Positions 52,732-62,244 of a DNA stretch of 64,000 nt are shown one piece after another. The position numbers were made by a program, and so were the translations under genes. The DNA lies in NCBI GenBank assembly GCA_021730635.1, contig JAJNNC010000002.1, forward strand, positions 1-64,000. Direction: 5' to 3'. Position 1 is the stretch's first letter, and every line of letters begins with the position of its first letter. This DNA comes from Catalimonadaceae bacterium JC749 (lineage in GTDB: Bacteria; Bacteroidota; Bacteroidia; Cytophagales; Cyclobacteriaceae). The notes below the pieces were generated by a model. The model was not told the DNA's origin. It made no database searches and worked only from the letters and a program-made list of their open reading frames with translations.

Positions 52732-53745
52732 TCAATCTTCATCATCATACTCTTCCTCCGGCATCCATTCCCAAATATCGTCAAAATAAGTGCTGCCATT
52801 CTTGCCTAAAGCTACAAAACATCTTCCATTCACAGTAAAGCCGATCAGGTTATCCCGGGAAGCCCCTTCCAACCCTGTCCTCTGTTCCCAGCTGTCCTGT
52901 GCCGGATCATAAGCCCATACCGAGTTGAGCATACTGCCTTTGGAGCCGGCCACCAGGTATCCCATGCCGTGCAGGCCGAAGGCAGTAGCGCCCGTACGAA
53001 TCAGGTCATAGTCATCATCAGCATCCAGATCTTCTTTTTGTGTCCAGGGAAACACATCGGTGTTCACTTGGGTGGCATCCAATTCCCAGAAGTCAAATTC
53101 ATAAGAGCCATTGTTGGTGCCTGTACCCACATAGGCTTTGTCACCAATCACAAAAGCGACCGCTCCCTGCCGTTTGGAGCCTCCCAGGCTGGGGATTTGT
53201 ATCCAGGCATCTGTGGCCGGATTATACTGCCAGAAGTCTTTGGTATTGCTTCCGTCATAACCCGTTCCGATATACCCTTTTCCATCCAGACTGAATCCCA
53301 CGGCATCCCGTCGGGCTGTACCCCCAAAATCCGCTTTTTGCGTCCAGGTATTGGTCGCCGGATCATATTCCCAGAAGTCTTTTACCTCATCGTCTCCATC
53401 ATACCCTGTTCCCACATATCCTTTATTCCCAATACTAAATGCCACGGCACTGCTGCGGGCGCTGCCGGGAAAGGGGGTAAGGGCCTGCCAGAAATTTAAC
53501 TGGGGATCATATACCCAGAAATCCTGGTAATACTCATCGTCGCTGCCATTATAGCCGGTCCCTACATATACTTTTTCGCCAATCACGAAAGAAACCGCAC
53601 TGGCCCGGGTACGTCCCTCAAAGTCGGATCTTTCTATCCAGTTTCCCAGATACTCATCAGCGTCTTCACCGGATTCACAGGCGGTTTGTCCGAGCAGTAA
53701 TACCAATAAACCAAGCAGATACCATGGGTTACATCTGTTCATCAT
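52732..53745 (-). CDS. Kelch-repeat lipoprotein
   Basis: 337 residues. Lipobox GQTAC after a hydrophobic leader. About six kelch blades, each with a G-TGYDG/GYVGTGY motif and a W-x-Y-D-P (for example FWEYDPATNTWTQKADFGG, WAYDPAQDSWEQRTG). The blades form a beta-propeller at the cell surface. In Bacteroidota such proteins often sit next to DUF4270 lipoproteins, as here (61 bp). The C-terminus is acidic (PEEEYDDED). Confidence 0.93.
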   Translation of the reverse strand: MMNRCNPWYLLGLLVLLLGQTACESGEDADEYLGNWIERSDFEGRTRASAVSFVIGEKVYVGTGYNGSDDEYYQDFWVYDPQLNFWQALTPFPGSARSSAVAFSIGNKGYVGTGYDGDDEVKDFWEYDPATNTWTQKADFGGTARRDAVGFSLDGKGYIGTGYDGSNTKDFWQYNPATDAWIQIPSLGGSKRQGAVAFVIGDKAYVGTGTNNGSYEFDFWELDATQVNTDVFPWTQKEDLDADDDYDLIRTGATAFGLHGMGYLVAGSKGSMLNSVWAYDPAQDSWEQRTGLEGASRDNLIGFTVNGRCFVALGKNGSTYFDDIWEWMPEEEYDDED

Positions 53746-53806
53746 ACATCAATGTTTAAACTATGGGAAAAGATTTAAATTGTTTGCGGATTGGGTAGTT
53801 AGCTTA

Positions 53807-55093
53807 TCATTGCCTTCTATAGTTTTTAAGTAGAAAGAGCTCAATAACCGAAGGGTCTTCACTGGAAGGACCTCCGACTACCATTCGGTCTACTGTATGA
53901 TAGTATGTGTCTTCCGGCAGCACAATCAACAGGGCATGTTCATTGTTCTCTTCTGTCAGGAGTTGCGTATTGAGAAAGTTGGCCACAGGCAATGAATAAT
54001 AGGTGTCTTCCTTGAACTCCTCATCCGGATAGAGCGTAAAGGCAAAGTCATAGGTATCTATGATCCTGTTTAAGCCATCTACCTGATAGACCGATAGTGT
54101 TGCGGGTAAGGGCGTCATGCCACCGAAAGTACCTTTCAAAGGATTGAGTTGTAGGAAAGCTTCTGTAATAAAGACACCTTGCCCCAGGGTTAGCAACGAC
54201 TTCAGGTAAGGAAATTCTACCCGGAGGGCTATGCCGATGCCACCCTGCACATAGGCCTGGTCGCCGGTTTTCACCGCAGGGAGTTCGTATTTTTGCTGTT
54301 GCAGGGGAGCAAAGAGCGTATGACTTCTCTCCTGTTGTAGCTGTGTAAAATAAATCTGATCCGCTATCGGAAAAATCAACGTTTCCTCTTCCACGCCTTC
54401 CTGATAATAGACTTGAATATGCGACGTACTATCAAAACCGACGATCATTGTATTCTGCGGATCTGGCACCAGCACAAAACCCTTATACCGATTCAGAAAA
54501 TCGCTTTCATCTTCTATGAGATCATCCTGTTCTTGGGCCAGCATAAATAATTCACGACCCAGGGTGTCATCCAGGGGTATTTCCACATAGCCTTCCCGAT
54601 GCGGTCTGAGATACAGGCTCATCATGCCCAGGTACGCTGCGCTATCATAAGCAAAACGGCTGGTGTTGTACAGTTTGTAAGTCTCTTCTTCATATTGCAT
54701 GTCTTCGGTGACCCTGTACAGATAATAAGTCTGAAGCTGGGTAGTATCATAATAGGCATAGTCATCATAATTCAGCACCAGAGAGCTTCTGCTGTAGATG
54801 GCCTTGTCTTCGTCAGGAAAACTATTTAACGAATCCAAGCCTACCTGAAAAAAGGCCCGGGCTTCTATAGTTCCAAAGGCTGGGTCGGCATGATACCCTG
54901 TCAGTAATCTGCCGGTATGGCTGGTGGGCAGGGAGTCAAACAACACAGTAGAGAGCTTTACGGTAGCTGTATCCAGAAAGACCATATCAAACTGCTCCTC
55001 TTCTACCAAATCCAGCCCAATAGAATCCGGATACTCACAGGAAGAACCCACAAGAAGAAGAGAAGTACAGTATACGAGTAGTTGCTTTAACAT
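53807..55093 (-). CDS. DUF4270-family lipoprotein
   Basis: 428 residues from the ATG at 55093, which begins a signal sequence with the lipobox VGSSC; the frame extends farther upstream but without homology. The PDSIGLDLVEEEQFDMVFLD start and the GRLLTGYHADPAFGTIEAR segment are typical of DUF4270. DUF4270 proteins are outer-membrane lipoproteins of unknown role. Likely first gene of the run that continues through kelch and LytS/LytTR genes. Divergent from an outer-membrane protein gene. Confidence 0.88.
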   Translation of the reverse strand: MLKQLLVYCTSLLLVGSSCEYPDSIGLDLVEEEQFDMVFLDTATVKLSTVLFDSLPTSHTGRLLTGYHADPAFGTIEARAFFQVGLDSLNSFPDEDKAIYSRSSLVLNYDDYAYYDTTQLQTYYLYRVTEDMQYEEETYKLYNTSRFAYDSAAYLGMMSLYLRPHREGYVEIPLDDTLGRELFMLAQEQDDLIEDESDFLNRYKGFVLVPDPQNTMIVGFDSTSHIQVYYQEGVEEETLIFPIADQIYFTQLQQERSHTLFAPLQQQKYELPAVKTGDQAYVQGGIGIALRVEFPYLKSLLTLGQGVFITEAFLQLNPLKGTFGGMTPLPATLSVYQVDGLNRIIDTYDFAFTLYPDEEFKEDTYYSLPVANFLNTQLLTEENNEHALLIVLPEDTYYHTVDRMVVGGPSSEDPSVIELFLLKNYRRQ

Positions 55094-55433
55094 GACTGAT
55101 GGTTGCCACACGGTATTTTCTGCATAAACATAAAGGGAAGCCCAAAAGAGATACCTGTTGCTCCCTCTCCCAGCCTGTTTCCTCGAAAAGTATCTCTTCC
55201 CTTGGCCCTCCTGTCTCTGGGTATAAAAGTGGGTAGAAAGCCACAAAGGGAAAAAAAATCTCTACCAACCGGCGCATTTCACCAACCAAGACAGACAGTT
55301 TATCCATGAATGGGCTGGGTTGGGAAGGCTCCTGGCTTATCGGCAAAATAGAGTAGACTATCCCCCTGCTTCCCCGATTCATCTACTTTTTTTGAAGAAT
55401 CTGCACACTTTCTGTTTTTTCGCTTTCACAGCA

Positions 55434-56693
55434 ATGAACAAAAGCTTATCCATGAGCACCCTACTTATGAAGCAGGTTGGCAGCATAATACTATTCGTCA
55501 TTTGTGGTTTAGCAGGAAATGATGCGCTGGCCCAAACCTTAGCGGCTTCTCCCTATTCCTATTATGGTGTGGGTAGTCTCTTTAGAAAAGGCTCCGGCCA
55601 CAACCGCTCTTTGGGAGGAACAGGCATCGGGTTGCGGGAAGGTTATGCTATCAATAATCTTAATCCGGCTTCTTATACCGCCATTGCCCTGCCCTTCAGC
55701 CAGCTGACTGAAATAGGATTGATGGTCACAGTGGGGCAACAACAGGAAGGCAGCCGGAGAGAAAGCGAGGTAGAGCTGGATTTTCCGGGTATGGCCCTGT
55801 GGTTCCGGCTAAACGATCACTGGATGAGTGCTGTCGGGCTTACGCCTTACAGTAATGTGGATTACCACATTGAAGAGGAGGCCAGCTTCATTGGCCTCAA
55901 CAGTGAGTATACGACAGTCTATACGGGTTCCGGAGGGTTGAGCCAGGTATATTTCGGGCTCGCCCGCAAATGGTGGAATCAGGTATCGGTTGGAGCACAT
56001 CTTTCTTATATTTTTGGTCCCTTGACCTCCGAACAGGATATTACCGCTAGCAGCCTTAGTAACTGGCAGATCTACCAGAATACTTATCTCCATACCTTTA
56101 CCCTGGATGTGGGAGTGCAGTATAGCCTGCAATGGGAAAACGCTGCTTTAACCCTGGGTTCAACCCTGAACCTGGGGAGCCGCCTGAAAGGGACATATAC
56201 CTATCAGGTGTTGCAATCCGAAGAAGTGATAGAAGAGGAGGAAACTGCTGCGGATGATTATATACTACCCGCTTCAGCGGGTTTTGGTATCTCCTGGAGC
56301 AGAAACCAGCAATGGCGGTTGAGTGCTGATGTTTCTGCCGACCAATGGTCAAAAGCCACCTTCGAGCAAGGATATCAACTGCGGGATGCCCGGCGGTTTT
56401 CTGTTGGAGCTGAGATTTTGCCGGATCCCAGGGCACTCTCCTATCTGAGGCGGGTTGGTTTTAGCGTAGGGGCCTTTCATGAAGAAAACTATCTTACCCT
56501 CTCCGGGGGAGAAATAGAAACGAAGGGCATCACGGCAGGTATCAAATTACCTACAAACGGGGTGGCCCTGTTTCATCTGACCCTTGAGCACTCCCTCAAT
56601 GGAAATAAAGACCTGATTATACAGCGGTATACACAATTAAGTTGTAACATTTCGTTCTTCGATGTGTGGTTTGTCAAAAGAAAACAGGAATAG
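55434..56693 (+). CDS. Outer-membrane beta-barrel protein (FadL/transport-like)
   Basis: 419 residues from the ATG at 55434 (an ATG at 55467 would also give the signal peptide to ALAQ). N-terminal SPYSYYGVGSLFRKGSGHNR, then SLGGTGIGLREGYAINNLNP and ASYTAI resemble the plug region of Bacteroidota FadL-like barrels. The rest is rich in alternating hydrophobic strands with a C-terminal aromatic (FFDVWFVKRKQE). Divergent from DUF4270 lipoprotein. Confidence 0.8.
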   Translation: MNKSLSMSTLLMKQVGSIILFVICGLAGNDALAQTLAASPYSYYGVGSLFRKGSGHNRSLGGTGIGLREGYAINNLNPASYTAIALPFSQLTEIGLMVTVGQQQEGSRRESEVELDFPGMALWFRLNDHWMSAVGLTPYSNVDYHIEEEASFIGLNSEYTTVYTGSGGLSQVYFGLARKWWNQVSVGAHLSYIFGPLTSEQDITASSLSNWQIYQNTYLHTFTLDVGVQYSLQWENAALTLGSTLNLGSRLKGTYTYQVLQSEEVIEEEETAADDYILPASAGFGISWSRNQQWRLSADVSADQWSKATFEQGYQLRDARRFSVGAEILPDPRALSYLRRVGFSVGAFHEENYLTLSGGEIETKGITAGIKLPTNGVALFHLTLEHSLNGNKDLIIQRYTQLSCNISFFDVWFVKRKQE

Positions 56694-56744
56694 ACAAAAA
56701 CGCTATCACAATTTTTATTGATCGATCTCAAAAACAAAGTGAAT

Positions 56745-58193
56745 ATGAACAATGCCCTTAGAATATTTTTACTCCTCACGAGTTGTATGATGTTGACTTT
56801 CCTTTCCGCCTGCCAAAAGGATGAAGAGGAAGTGCTGTCCCCCGTAGTAACAGACGAAGATGAAACGGATGATCCTTCTCAGAATAGTCTCCTTAATAGT
56901 TGGATATACGAAGTGATGAGTGATTATTATTTCTGGAATGAAGATGTGACGCCCCCGGCTTCTTGGGCAGAAGACCCGCAGGATTACTTCTATTCCCTAA
57001 TCAACGGTGAAGATGAGTTTTCCTACATCACTGATGATTACGAGGGGCTGATGCAGGAATTCAGCGGCGTGTATACCAGCATGGGCTATTCTCCCTCTTT
57101 TGGTTTACTTTCCGGCTCGCAGGAGGTGTTCATCGCAGTAGAATATGTGTATCCCGGTTCTCCTGCCGAACGGGCAGGCTTGCAAAGGGGAGATATCATC
57201 CTGGCCATTGATGGGCAGACACTGAATACAGACAATTACTATGACCTCTACAGCCAGGCACAGTATACCGCCACCCTGGGCGCCTATGACGAAGCCAATG
57301 GTATCAGCACAACGGACAAAACACTTTCTTTGTCAGCAGAAGTGATTCAGGCAGATCCTGTCTTATACAAAGAAGTGAAAACCTATGCCGGCCAGAAAGT
57401 GGGGTATCTGGTGTATACAGAATTTATCTCTGGGGAGAACGAAGAATGGCTGAACAGCCTCGGCACTACTTTGGATGAGTTTACACAGGCAGGCGTTACC
57501 GAACTGGTGGTAGATCTCAGGTATAATCCGGGCGGTGAAATTGCGGCAGCGCAGTATTTAGCCAGCGCGCTGGCACCTGCCGCCGTGGTGAGCAGTGGAG
57601 GTGTCCTGGTCAATTTTGAATACAATGACCTGGTAGAATCTTCTATCCTGGCCTATGAAGGCAATAATTCTGAAAATCTGGTCACTAAGTTTACCGCCAA
57701 CGGGCATAGCCTCAATCTGAACCGCATCTATTTTCTGACTAGTGGAGGAACAGCCTCAGCCAGCGAACTGCTCATCAACGGGCTGGAGCCTTATATGGAG
57801 GTAACGCTGATTGGTGAATCAACAGTAGGAAAATTCTATGGTTCCTGGGTCATTCCTGATACGGAAGAACCTGCCCGACATAATTGGGCGGTGATGCCTA
57901 TTGTGCTCAAATATGCCAATGCAGAGGGGGTGACAGATTTCAGTGAGGGGCTCACCCCTGATTATCCGGTAGAAGATAATCTGCTGCAGGCCAAACCCTT
58001 CGGGGATGAAAGTGACCCTATGCTGGCTACAGCGCTGGATTTAATTTCCGGTGGGTTGAATGCCAGGATTTCTATTGATAAAGAACCCAAACCGTATAGT
58101 CCTCTTCAGAATCCTGTGAAAAGCAGAAAGAGTAACCTGCTCCTACAGAATACGGAGGCTATAAAAACCATCGGGGCACAAGCTTCTTATTAA
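56745..58193 (+). CDS. S41-family C-terminal processing peptidase-like lipoprotein
   Basis: 482 residues from the ATG at 56745. The lipobox is FLSAC. A PDZ-like domain (VYPGSPAERAGLQRGDIILAIDG) precedes the S41 protease domain: DLRYNPGGEI, the nucleophile Ser within TSGGTASASELLING, and the Lys in STVGKFYGSW. It probably cleaves or degrades exported proteins at the cell envelope. 51 bp downstream of the outer-membrane protein and followed by the FecR-like fragment. Confidence 0.93.
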   Translation: MNNALRIFLLLTSCMMLTFLSACQKDEEEVLSPVVTDEDETDDPSQNSLLNSWIYEVMSDYYFWNEDVTPPASWAEDPQDYFYSLINGEDEFSYITDDYEGLMQEFSGVYTSMGYSPSFGLLSGSQEVFIAVEYVYPGSPAERAGLQRGDIILAIDGQTLNTDNYYDLYSQAQYTATLGAYDEANGISTTDKTLSLSAEVIQADPVLYKEVKTYAGQKVGYLVYTEFISGENEEWLNSLGTTLDEFTQAGVTELVVDLRYNPGGEIAAAQYLASALAPAAVVSSGGVLVNFEYNDLVESSILAYEGNNSENLVTKFTANGHSLNLNRIYFLTSGGTASASELLINGLEPYMEVTLIGESTVGKFYGSWVIPDTEEPARHNWAVMPIVLKYANAEGVTDFSEGLTPDYPVEDNLLQAKPFGDESDPMLATALDLISGGLNARISIDKEPKPYSPLQNPVKSRKSNLLLQNTEAIKTIGAQASY

Positions 58194-58238
58194 CCGGCTA
58201 AGCCAAGGGCTGAGGTTGTTATTAAAACAGAAGTCTGT

Positions 58239-58457
58239 ATGAGAGAGTATGCTCAGTTTGATGTCATGGACTTTGTGCTGGATGAGTATTTTCAACAATG
58301 GGTAAAGTTTTCTGAGGCAGATCACACGGGTTTTTTTGAAAACTTTCTCTCACAATATCCTGAAAAAAGAGAAGTAATTACAGAAGCCAGAATACTGATT
58401 TTGCTCATGGATTTTCAAAGAACTGCCAAGGAAAACAAACGCAATCAGTCTCTATAA
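58239..58457 (+). CDS. Stand-alone FecR/anti-sigma N-terminal domain protein
   Basis: 72 residues. FVLDEYFQQWVKFSEADHTG, then FFENFLSQYPEKREVITEAR and ILILLMDFQR match the N-terminal cytoplasmic (DUF4880-like) region of Bacteroidota FecR proteins, which binds ECF sigma factors. The transmembrane and periplasmic FecR parts are missing, and no sigma factor lies nearby. The stop overlaps the convergent lipoprotein gene by 13 bases. It may be a remnant or a soluble anti-sigma domain. Confidence 0.6.
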   Translation: MREYAQFDVMDFVLDEYFQQWVKFSEADHTGFFENFLSQYPEKREVITEARILILLMDFQRTAKENKRNQSL

Positions 58458-58945
58458 AAAGTAATTTGATCAATACAAAGGGCATTGAAAGGGCAGGGAG
58501 TGCCTGTATAGTCAAAGGTGAGCTCATCCTTTTTTCTGTTCAAAAGGACCCGAACTTCAAATCCCATTGAGTTCGTGTTTTGCAGTGTCAAATCTTCCAG
58601 CGGTGTGCCTGTCGCAGCACCCACTGTATCATAATAAGTCCGGATCTGGTACAGCGATAAAAGATCTCCGTTTAAACGGTAACTGCCAGAGTCAAGATAG
58701 CTGTATCGCTCGGTTATCATGGGTTGGCTAGGATCAGAAACTATCTGTTTGAAGGTATAGGTACTGTCCACCTTGAATTCATACTCCGTTCGGTAAATAA
58801 CAGGAGAATTCTCCTCAGCGGTATGTGCCCGAATCCAGGTGCCCCACAGGGAAAAATAGGTGGGTTCCACCTCATCTTCACAGGCCAGTAAAATAGCGCC
58901 TACACTTAAGCTAAGAAGCAGATAAATATAATGTTTCTTATTCAT
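58445..58945 (-). CDS. Lipoprotein of unknown function
   Basis: 166 residues with lipobox ILLAC. The mature protein (LWGTWIRAHTAEENSPVIYR, SGSYRLNGDLLSLY) has the alternating strands of a small beta-barrel or lipocalin-like fold, but I cannot assign a family. Two Cys near the C-terminus (PCPFNALCIDQ) may form a disulfide. Convergent with the FecR-like ORF. Confidence 0.7.
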   Translation of the reverse strand: MNKKHYIYLLLSLSVGAILLACEDEVEPTYFSLWGTWIRAHTAEENSPVIYRTEYEFKVDSTYTFKQIVSDPSQPMITERYSYLDSGSYRLNGDLLSLYQIRTYYDTVGAATGTPLEDLTLQNTNSMGFEVRVLLNRKKDELTFDYTGTPCPFNALCIDQITFYRD

Positions 58946-59148
58946 ATGTCTGGCCTTTTCTTTTTATGGAAGACACACAAAGCCAGGGAAAGGTTGGATA
59001 GTGTAGGCATGATGCCTATTATCCTGTATCCTATCTTTTTGTTTTAATCTTTCCTTTTACACAACGATTTTTAATATCAGAAACGAAATTGCCTATATTG
59101 GGGCGCATTTTTCTGTCTTTTGTCCGGGTATTAATTAACCTTCCCTGT

Positions 59149-60465
59149 ATGCCGCTCATAATTGTTTTGCTGGGCCTTCTTGTCCTGATCTTACTGATAG
59201 GCTATGTCAGATTGGATACGTTTATTGCTTTTATGTTGGTATCCATCGGGATAGGGCTGGCCGAAGGGATGACCGTGGAGCAGGTGTCCGTGGCGATACA
59301 GAAAGGAATAGGGGATACGCTGGGGTTTCTGGTCATCATCCTGGGGTTTGGCGCCATGCTGGGAAAACTGGTGGCGGAAAGTGGAGCAGCACAGCGGATT
59401 TCCGATAGCCTGATGCAACGGTTTGGAAAACGCTACATCCCCTGGGCTTTGGTCCTGACCGGCTTTATTGTAGGGATTCCTATGTTTTATTCAGTGGGTT
59501 TTGTTATCATGGTCCCTTTGGTTTTCACGGTAGGCGCTACTACCGGCTTGCCTTTGTTGTTCGTTGGGTTGCCCATGCTGTCTGCGTTGTCGGTGACCCA
59601 TGGGTATCTGCCGCCGCATCCGGCCCCTTCTGCACTGGCTACCATTTTCGGAGCAGACCTGGGGTTAACCTTACTGTATGGTATCCTTGTCGCTATCCCT
59701 GCTATCATTCTGGGAGGCCCTGTCTTTTCCAGCACGCTGAAAAATTATCATCCCTCCCCGTTGAAGGAATTTTACAATCCTGTGATTCTGAAAGAGGAAG
59801 AAATGCCCAGCCTGTTCAATAGCATCTTCACCGCACTGCTGCCGGTATTGTTGCTGGCTGTCACCACTGTCTTTCAGTTATTTGTAGAGAAAGAAACTGT
59901 ATTTGGAAAAATATTAGCTTTTATAGGAGATCCGGTGATGGCCATGCTGATCACGGTGCTGGTTGCTATCTATACGCTGGGGTTGCGAAGAGGGAAAAGC
60001 ATGAAAGAAGTAGGAGACTCGCTGGCCTCAGCGATCAAAAGTATTGCCGTAATCTTGCTCGTCATTGCCGGGGCAGGGTGTTTGAAAGAAATACTGGTAC
60101 AGAGTGGAGTGAGCGATTACATTGCAGGACATTTAAAAGATTTGCCGATTTCTCCGCTGGTACTGGCCTGGGGGATTGCTGCTATCATCAGGGTTTGTGT
60201 GGGATCGGCTACGGTAGCCGGGCTGACGAGTGCGGGTATTGTGTTACCGCTCATCTCCCAAACCGGTGCCAACCCCAATCTGATGGTGCTGGCAACGGGG
60301 GCAGGCAGCCTGATGTTTTCGCATATCAATGATGCCGGATTCTGGATGTTTAAAGAATATTTCAACCTGTCGGTGAAAGATACTATCAAAACATGGTCGG
60401 TGATGGAAACCATTGTTTCTTTTGTTGGCTTGCTGGGCGTATTGGCGATCAATGCCCTGTTGTAA
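59149..60465 (+). CDS. GntP-family permease
   Basis: 438 residues from the ATG at 59149, giving the usual start in a first transmembrane helix; longer in-frame starts lie upstream. About 12 transmembrane segments. The LGFGAMLGKLVAESGAAQRI and LPPHPAPSA motifs, and SHINDAGFWMFKEYFNLSV, are typical of the gluconate/GntP symporters. The operon context (RidA, D-threonine aldolase family, dipeptidase) suggests D-serine, D-threonine or similar organic acids rather than gluconate. First gene of a four-gene run. Confidence 0.93.
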   Translation: MPLIIVLLGLLVLILLIGYVRLDTFIAFMLVSIGIGLAEGMTVEQVSVAIQKGIGDTLGFLVIILGFGAMLGKLVAESGAAQRISDSLMQRFGKRYIPWALVLTGFIVGIPMFYSVGFVIMVPLVFTVGATTGLPLLFVGLPMLSALSVTHGYLPPHPAPSALATIFGADLGLTLLYGILVAIPAIILGGPVFSSTLKNYHPSPLKEFYNPVILKEEEMPSLFNSIFTALLPVLLLAVTTVFQLFVEKETVFGKILAFIGDPVMAMLITVLVAIYTLGLRRGKSMKEVGDSLASAIKSIAVILLVIAGAGCLKEILVQSGVSDYIAGHLKDLPISPLVLAWGIAAIIRVCVGSATVAGLTSAGIVLPLISQTGANPNLMVLATGAGSLMFSHINDAGFWMFKEYFNLSVKDTIKTWSVMETIVSFVGLLGVLAINALL

Positions 60466-60553
60466 GGCGATAAAAGGCAATCGTATCACAGAGGTAATAG
60501 AAATCATTGAAAAACAATCTTATATTCACACCTTCACTTATCAGATGTAAATG

Positions 60554-61030
60554 ATGAAATCTACACAAGCTGAGCAAAGACTAACAGAACTTCACCTGGT
60601 ATTGCCACCGGCCCCTTCTCCGGCTGGTGTATATAAACCCTTTTTGCAGGTAGGAAACCAGGTATTTGTTTCAGGGCATGGCCCTCACAAAGAAGATGGC
60701 AGCCTGATCCGGGGAAGAGTAGGAGAGGATATGGACCAGGAGCAGGCGAAACAGGCCGCCAGGCAGGTGGGGTTGACTATTTTAGCAACACTCAAAGCAA
60801 ATCTGGGGAGCCTGGATAACATCAAAAGAGTGATCAAGGTGTTGGGGATGGTCAACGCGGTGCCTACTTTTGAGAAGCATCCCTATGTGATCAATGGCTG
60901 TAGTGAATTGTTTGTCCAGGTGTTTGGCGAAGAAAACGGTATTGGTGTCAGAAGTGCCGTAGGGATGGGCTCCTTGCCCGATAACATACCGGTAGAAATT
61001 GAAGCGGTCTTTGAACTGAAGGAAGTGTAA
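60554..61030 (+). CDS. RidA/YjgF-family reactive enamine deaminase
   Basis: 158 residues from the second of two ATGs. LPPAPSPAGVYKPFLQVGNQ and VFVSGHGPHKEDG are characteristic of the RidA-like hom subfamily, with a conserved Glu/Arg region near GENGIGVRSAVGMG. RidA hydrolyses enamine/imine intermediates made by PLP-dependent threonine or serine dehydratases, so it fits beside the PLP enzyme that follows. Confidence 0.92.
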   Translation: MKSTQAEQRLTELHLVLPPAPSPAGVYKPFLQVGNQVFVSGHGPHKEDGSLIRGRVGEDMDQEQAKQAARQVGLTILATLKANLGSLDNIKRVIKVLGMVNAVPTFEKHPYVINGCSELFVQVFGEENGIGVRSAVGMGSLPDNIPVEIEAVFELKEV

Positions 61031-61048
61031 ATTTTTAATCGTGTTGCT

Positions 61049-62164
61049 ATGGAAGATGAGGCCCCTTGGTACGTCATTGACAATATTGATCAGATAGATT
61101 CTCCGGCACTGTTGGTGTTTCCCGATCGCATCCGCCATAATATTGACCTGATGATCCGGATGGCAGGCGACCCTCAACGCCTGCAACCCCATGTCAAAAC
61201 CTATAAAATGGAAGCGGTAGTGCAGATGCAGATGGATCAGGGGATTAACAAGTTTAAATGTGCGACCATTGCCGAAGGAGAGATGCTGGGAAGAGTAGGC
61301 GCTAAAGAAGTATTGCTGGCTTACCAGCCGGTAGGTCCGAAAATACAGCGACTCCTTCAACTGGTTCAACAGTTCCCCCATACTAAATTTGCCTGCCTGG
61401 TAGACCATCCGGAAGCGGCTTCAGCGATTGCCCGGGTCTTTCATGCCGCCGACCACACACTGGACGTATGGCTGGATCTGGATGTAGGCATGCACCGCAC
61501 GGGCATTTTACCAGGGGAGCAGGCCTGGGCACTGTATCAGCTTTGCCAGCAAAAGGCGGGGATACATCCGGCAGGGCTGCATGTGTACGACGGGCATTTC
61601 AAAGAACGGGACTTTAACCTCAGGAAAGCACAATGTGATGACAGCTTTCAGCAGGTAGCCTCGCTGGCCGCCACGATCAGGAAAAATACCGGTGTCACCC
61701 CACACATCATTGCGGGCGGTTCTCCTACATTTCCCATTCACGCGCAGCGGTCCCAGGTGACCTGTAGTCCGGGAACGAGCCTGCTGTGGGATTGGGGCTA
61801 TCATGAAAAGCTACCAGAACAGCCTTTCCAATGGGCCGCCCTTGTCATCAGCCGTATCATCTCCAAGCCGGAGAAAGGGTTGCTGTGTCTGGATCTGGGC
61901 CATAAAAGTATAGCCGCTGAAAATCCACATCCCAGGGTGCACTTTCTCAATATGCCGGAAGCCGAAGCCGTACTACAGAGTGAAGAACACCTGGTGTTGC
62001 GGGTAGCCGACGATCGGTCTTTTTCCATAGGACAAGTGTTCTATGGCGTGCCCTTACACATCTGTCCGACGGTAGCCCTCTATGGAGAAGCGTATGTGGT
62101 GGAAAACCGCAGGATACAAGGCACCTGGAAAGTCGTGTCCAGAGAAAGGAAAATAACGATTTAA
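61049..62164 (+). CDS. D-threonine aldolase/D-serine dehydratase-family PLP enzyme
   Basis: 371 residues, fold type III. PLP Lys in QPHVKTYKM, conserved barrel segments (VWLDLDVGMHRTGI, GLHVYDGHF, AGGSPTFPIH) and C-terminal zinc-ligand motif HICPTVALYGEAYVVEN (His-x-Cys-x-Thr pattern of the D-TA/DSD1 group). It would cleave or dehydrate D-3-hydroxyamino acids. Starts 18 bp after RidA. Confidence 0.92.
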   Translation: MEDEAPWYVIDNIDQIDSPALLVFPDRIRHNIDLMIRMAGDPQRLQPHVKTYKMEAVVQMQMDQGINKFKCATIAEGEMLGRVGAKEVLLAYQPVGPKIQRLLQLVQQFPHTKFACLVDHPEAASAIARVFHAADHTLDVWLDLDVGMHRTGILPGEQAWALYQLCQQKAGIHPAGLHVYDGHFKERDFNLRKAQCDDSFQQVASLAATIRKNTGVTPHIIAGGSPTFPIHAQRSQVTCSPGTSLLWDWGYHEKLPEQPFQWAALVISRIISKPEKGLLCLDLGHKSIAAENPHPRVHFLNMPEAEAVLQSEEHLVLRVADDRSFSIGQVFYGVPLHICPTVALYGEAYVVENRRIQGTWKVVSRERKITI

Positions 62165-62244
62165 GTTAAGAAAAATTCATGCTGAAGAAACTGTGATCGT
62201 TCTTCATATAGGATTTATTGTGAATCAAAAAAGACTGAATAATT

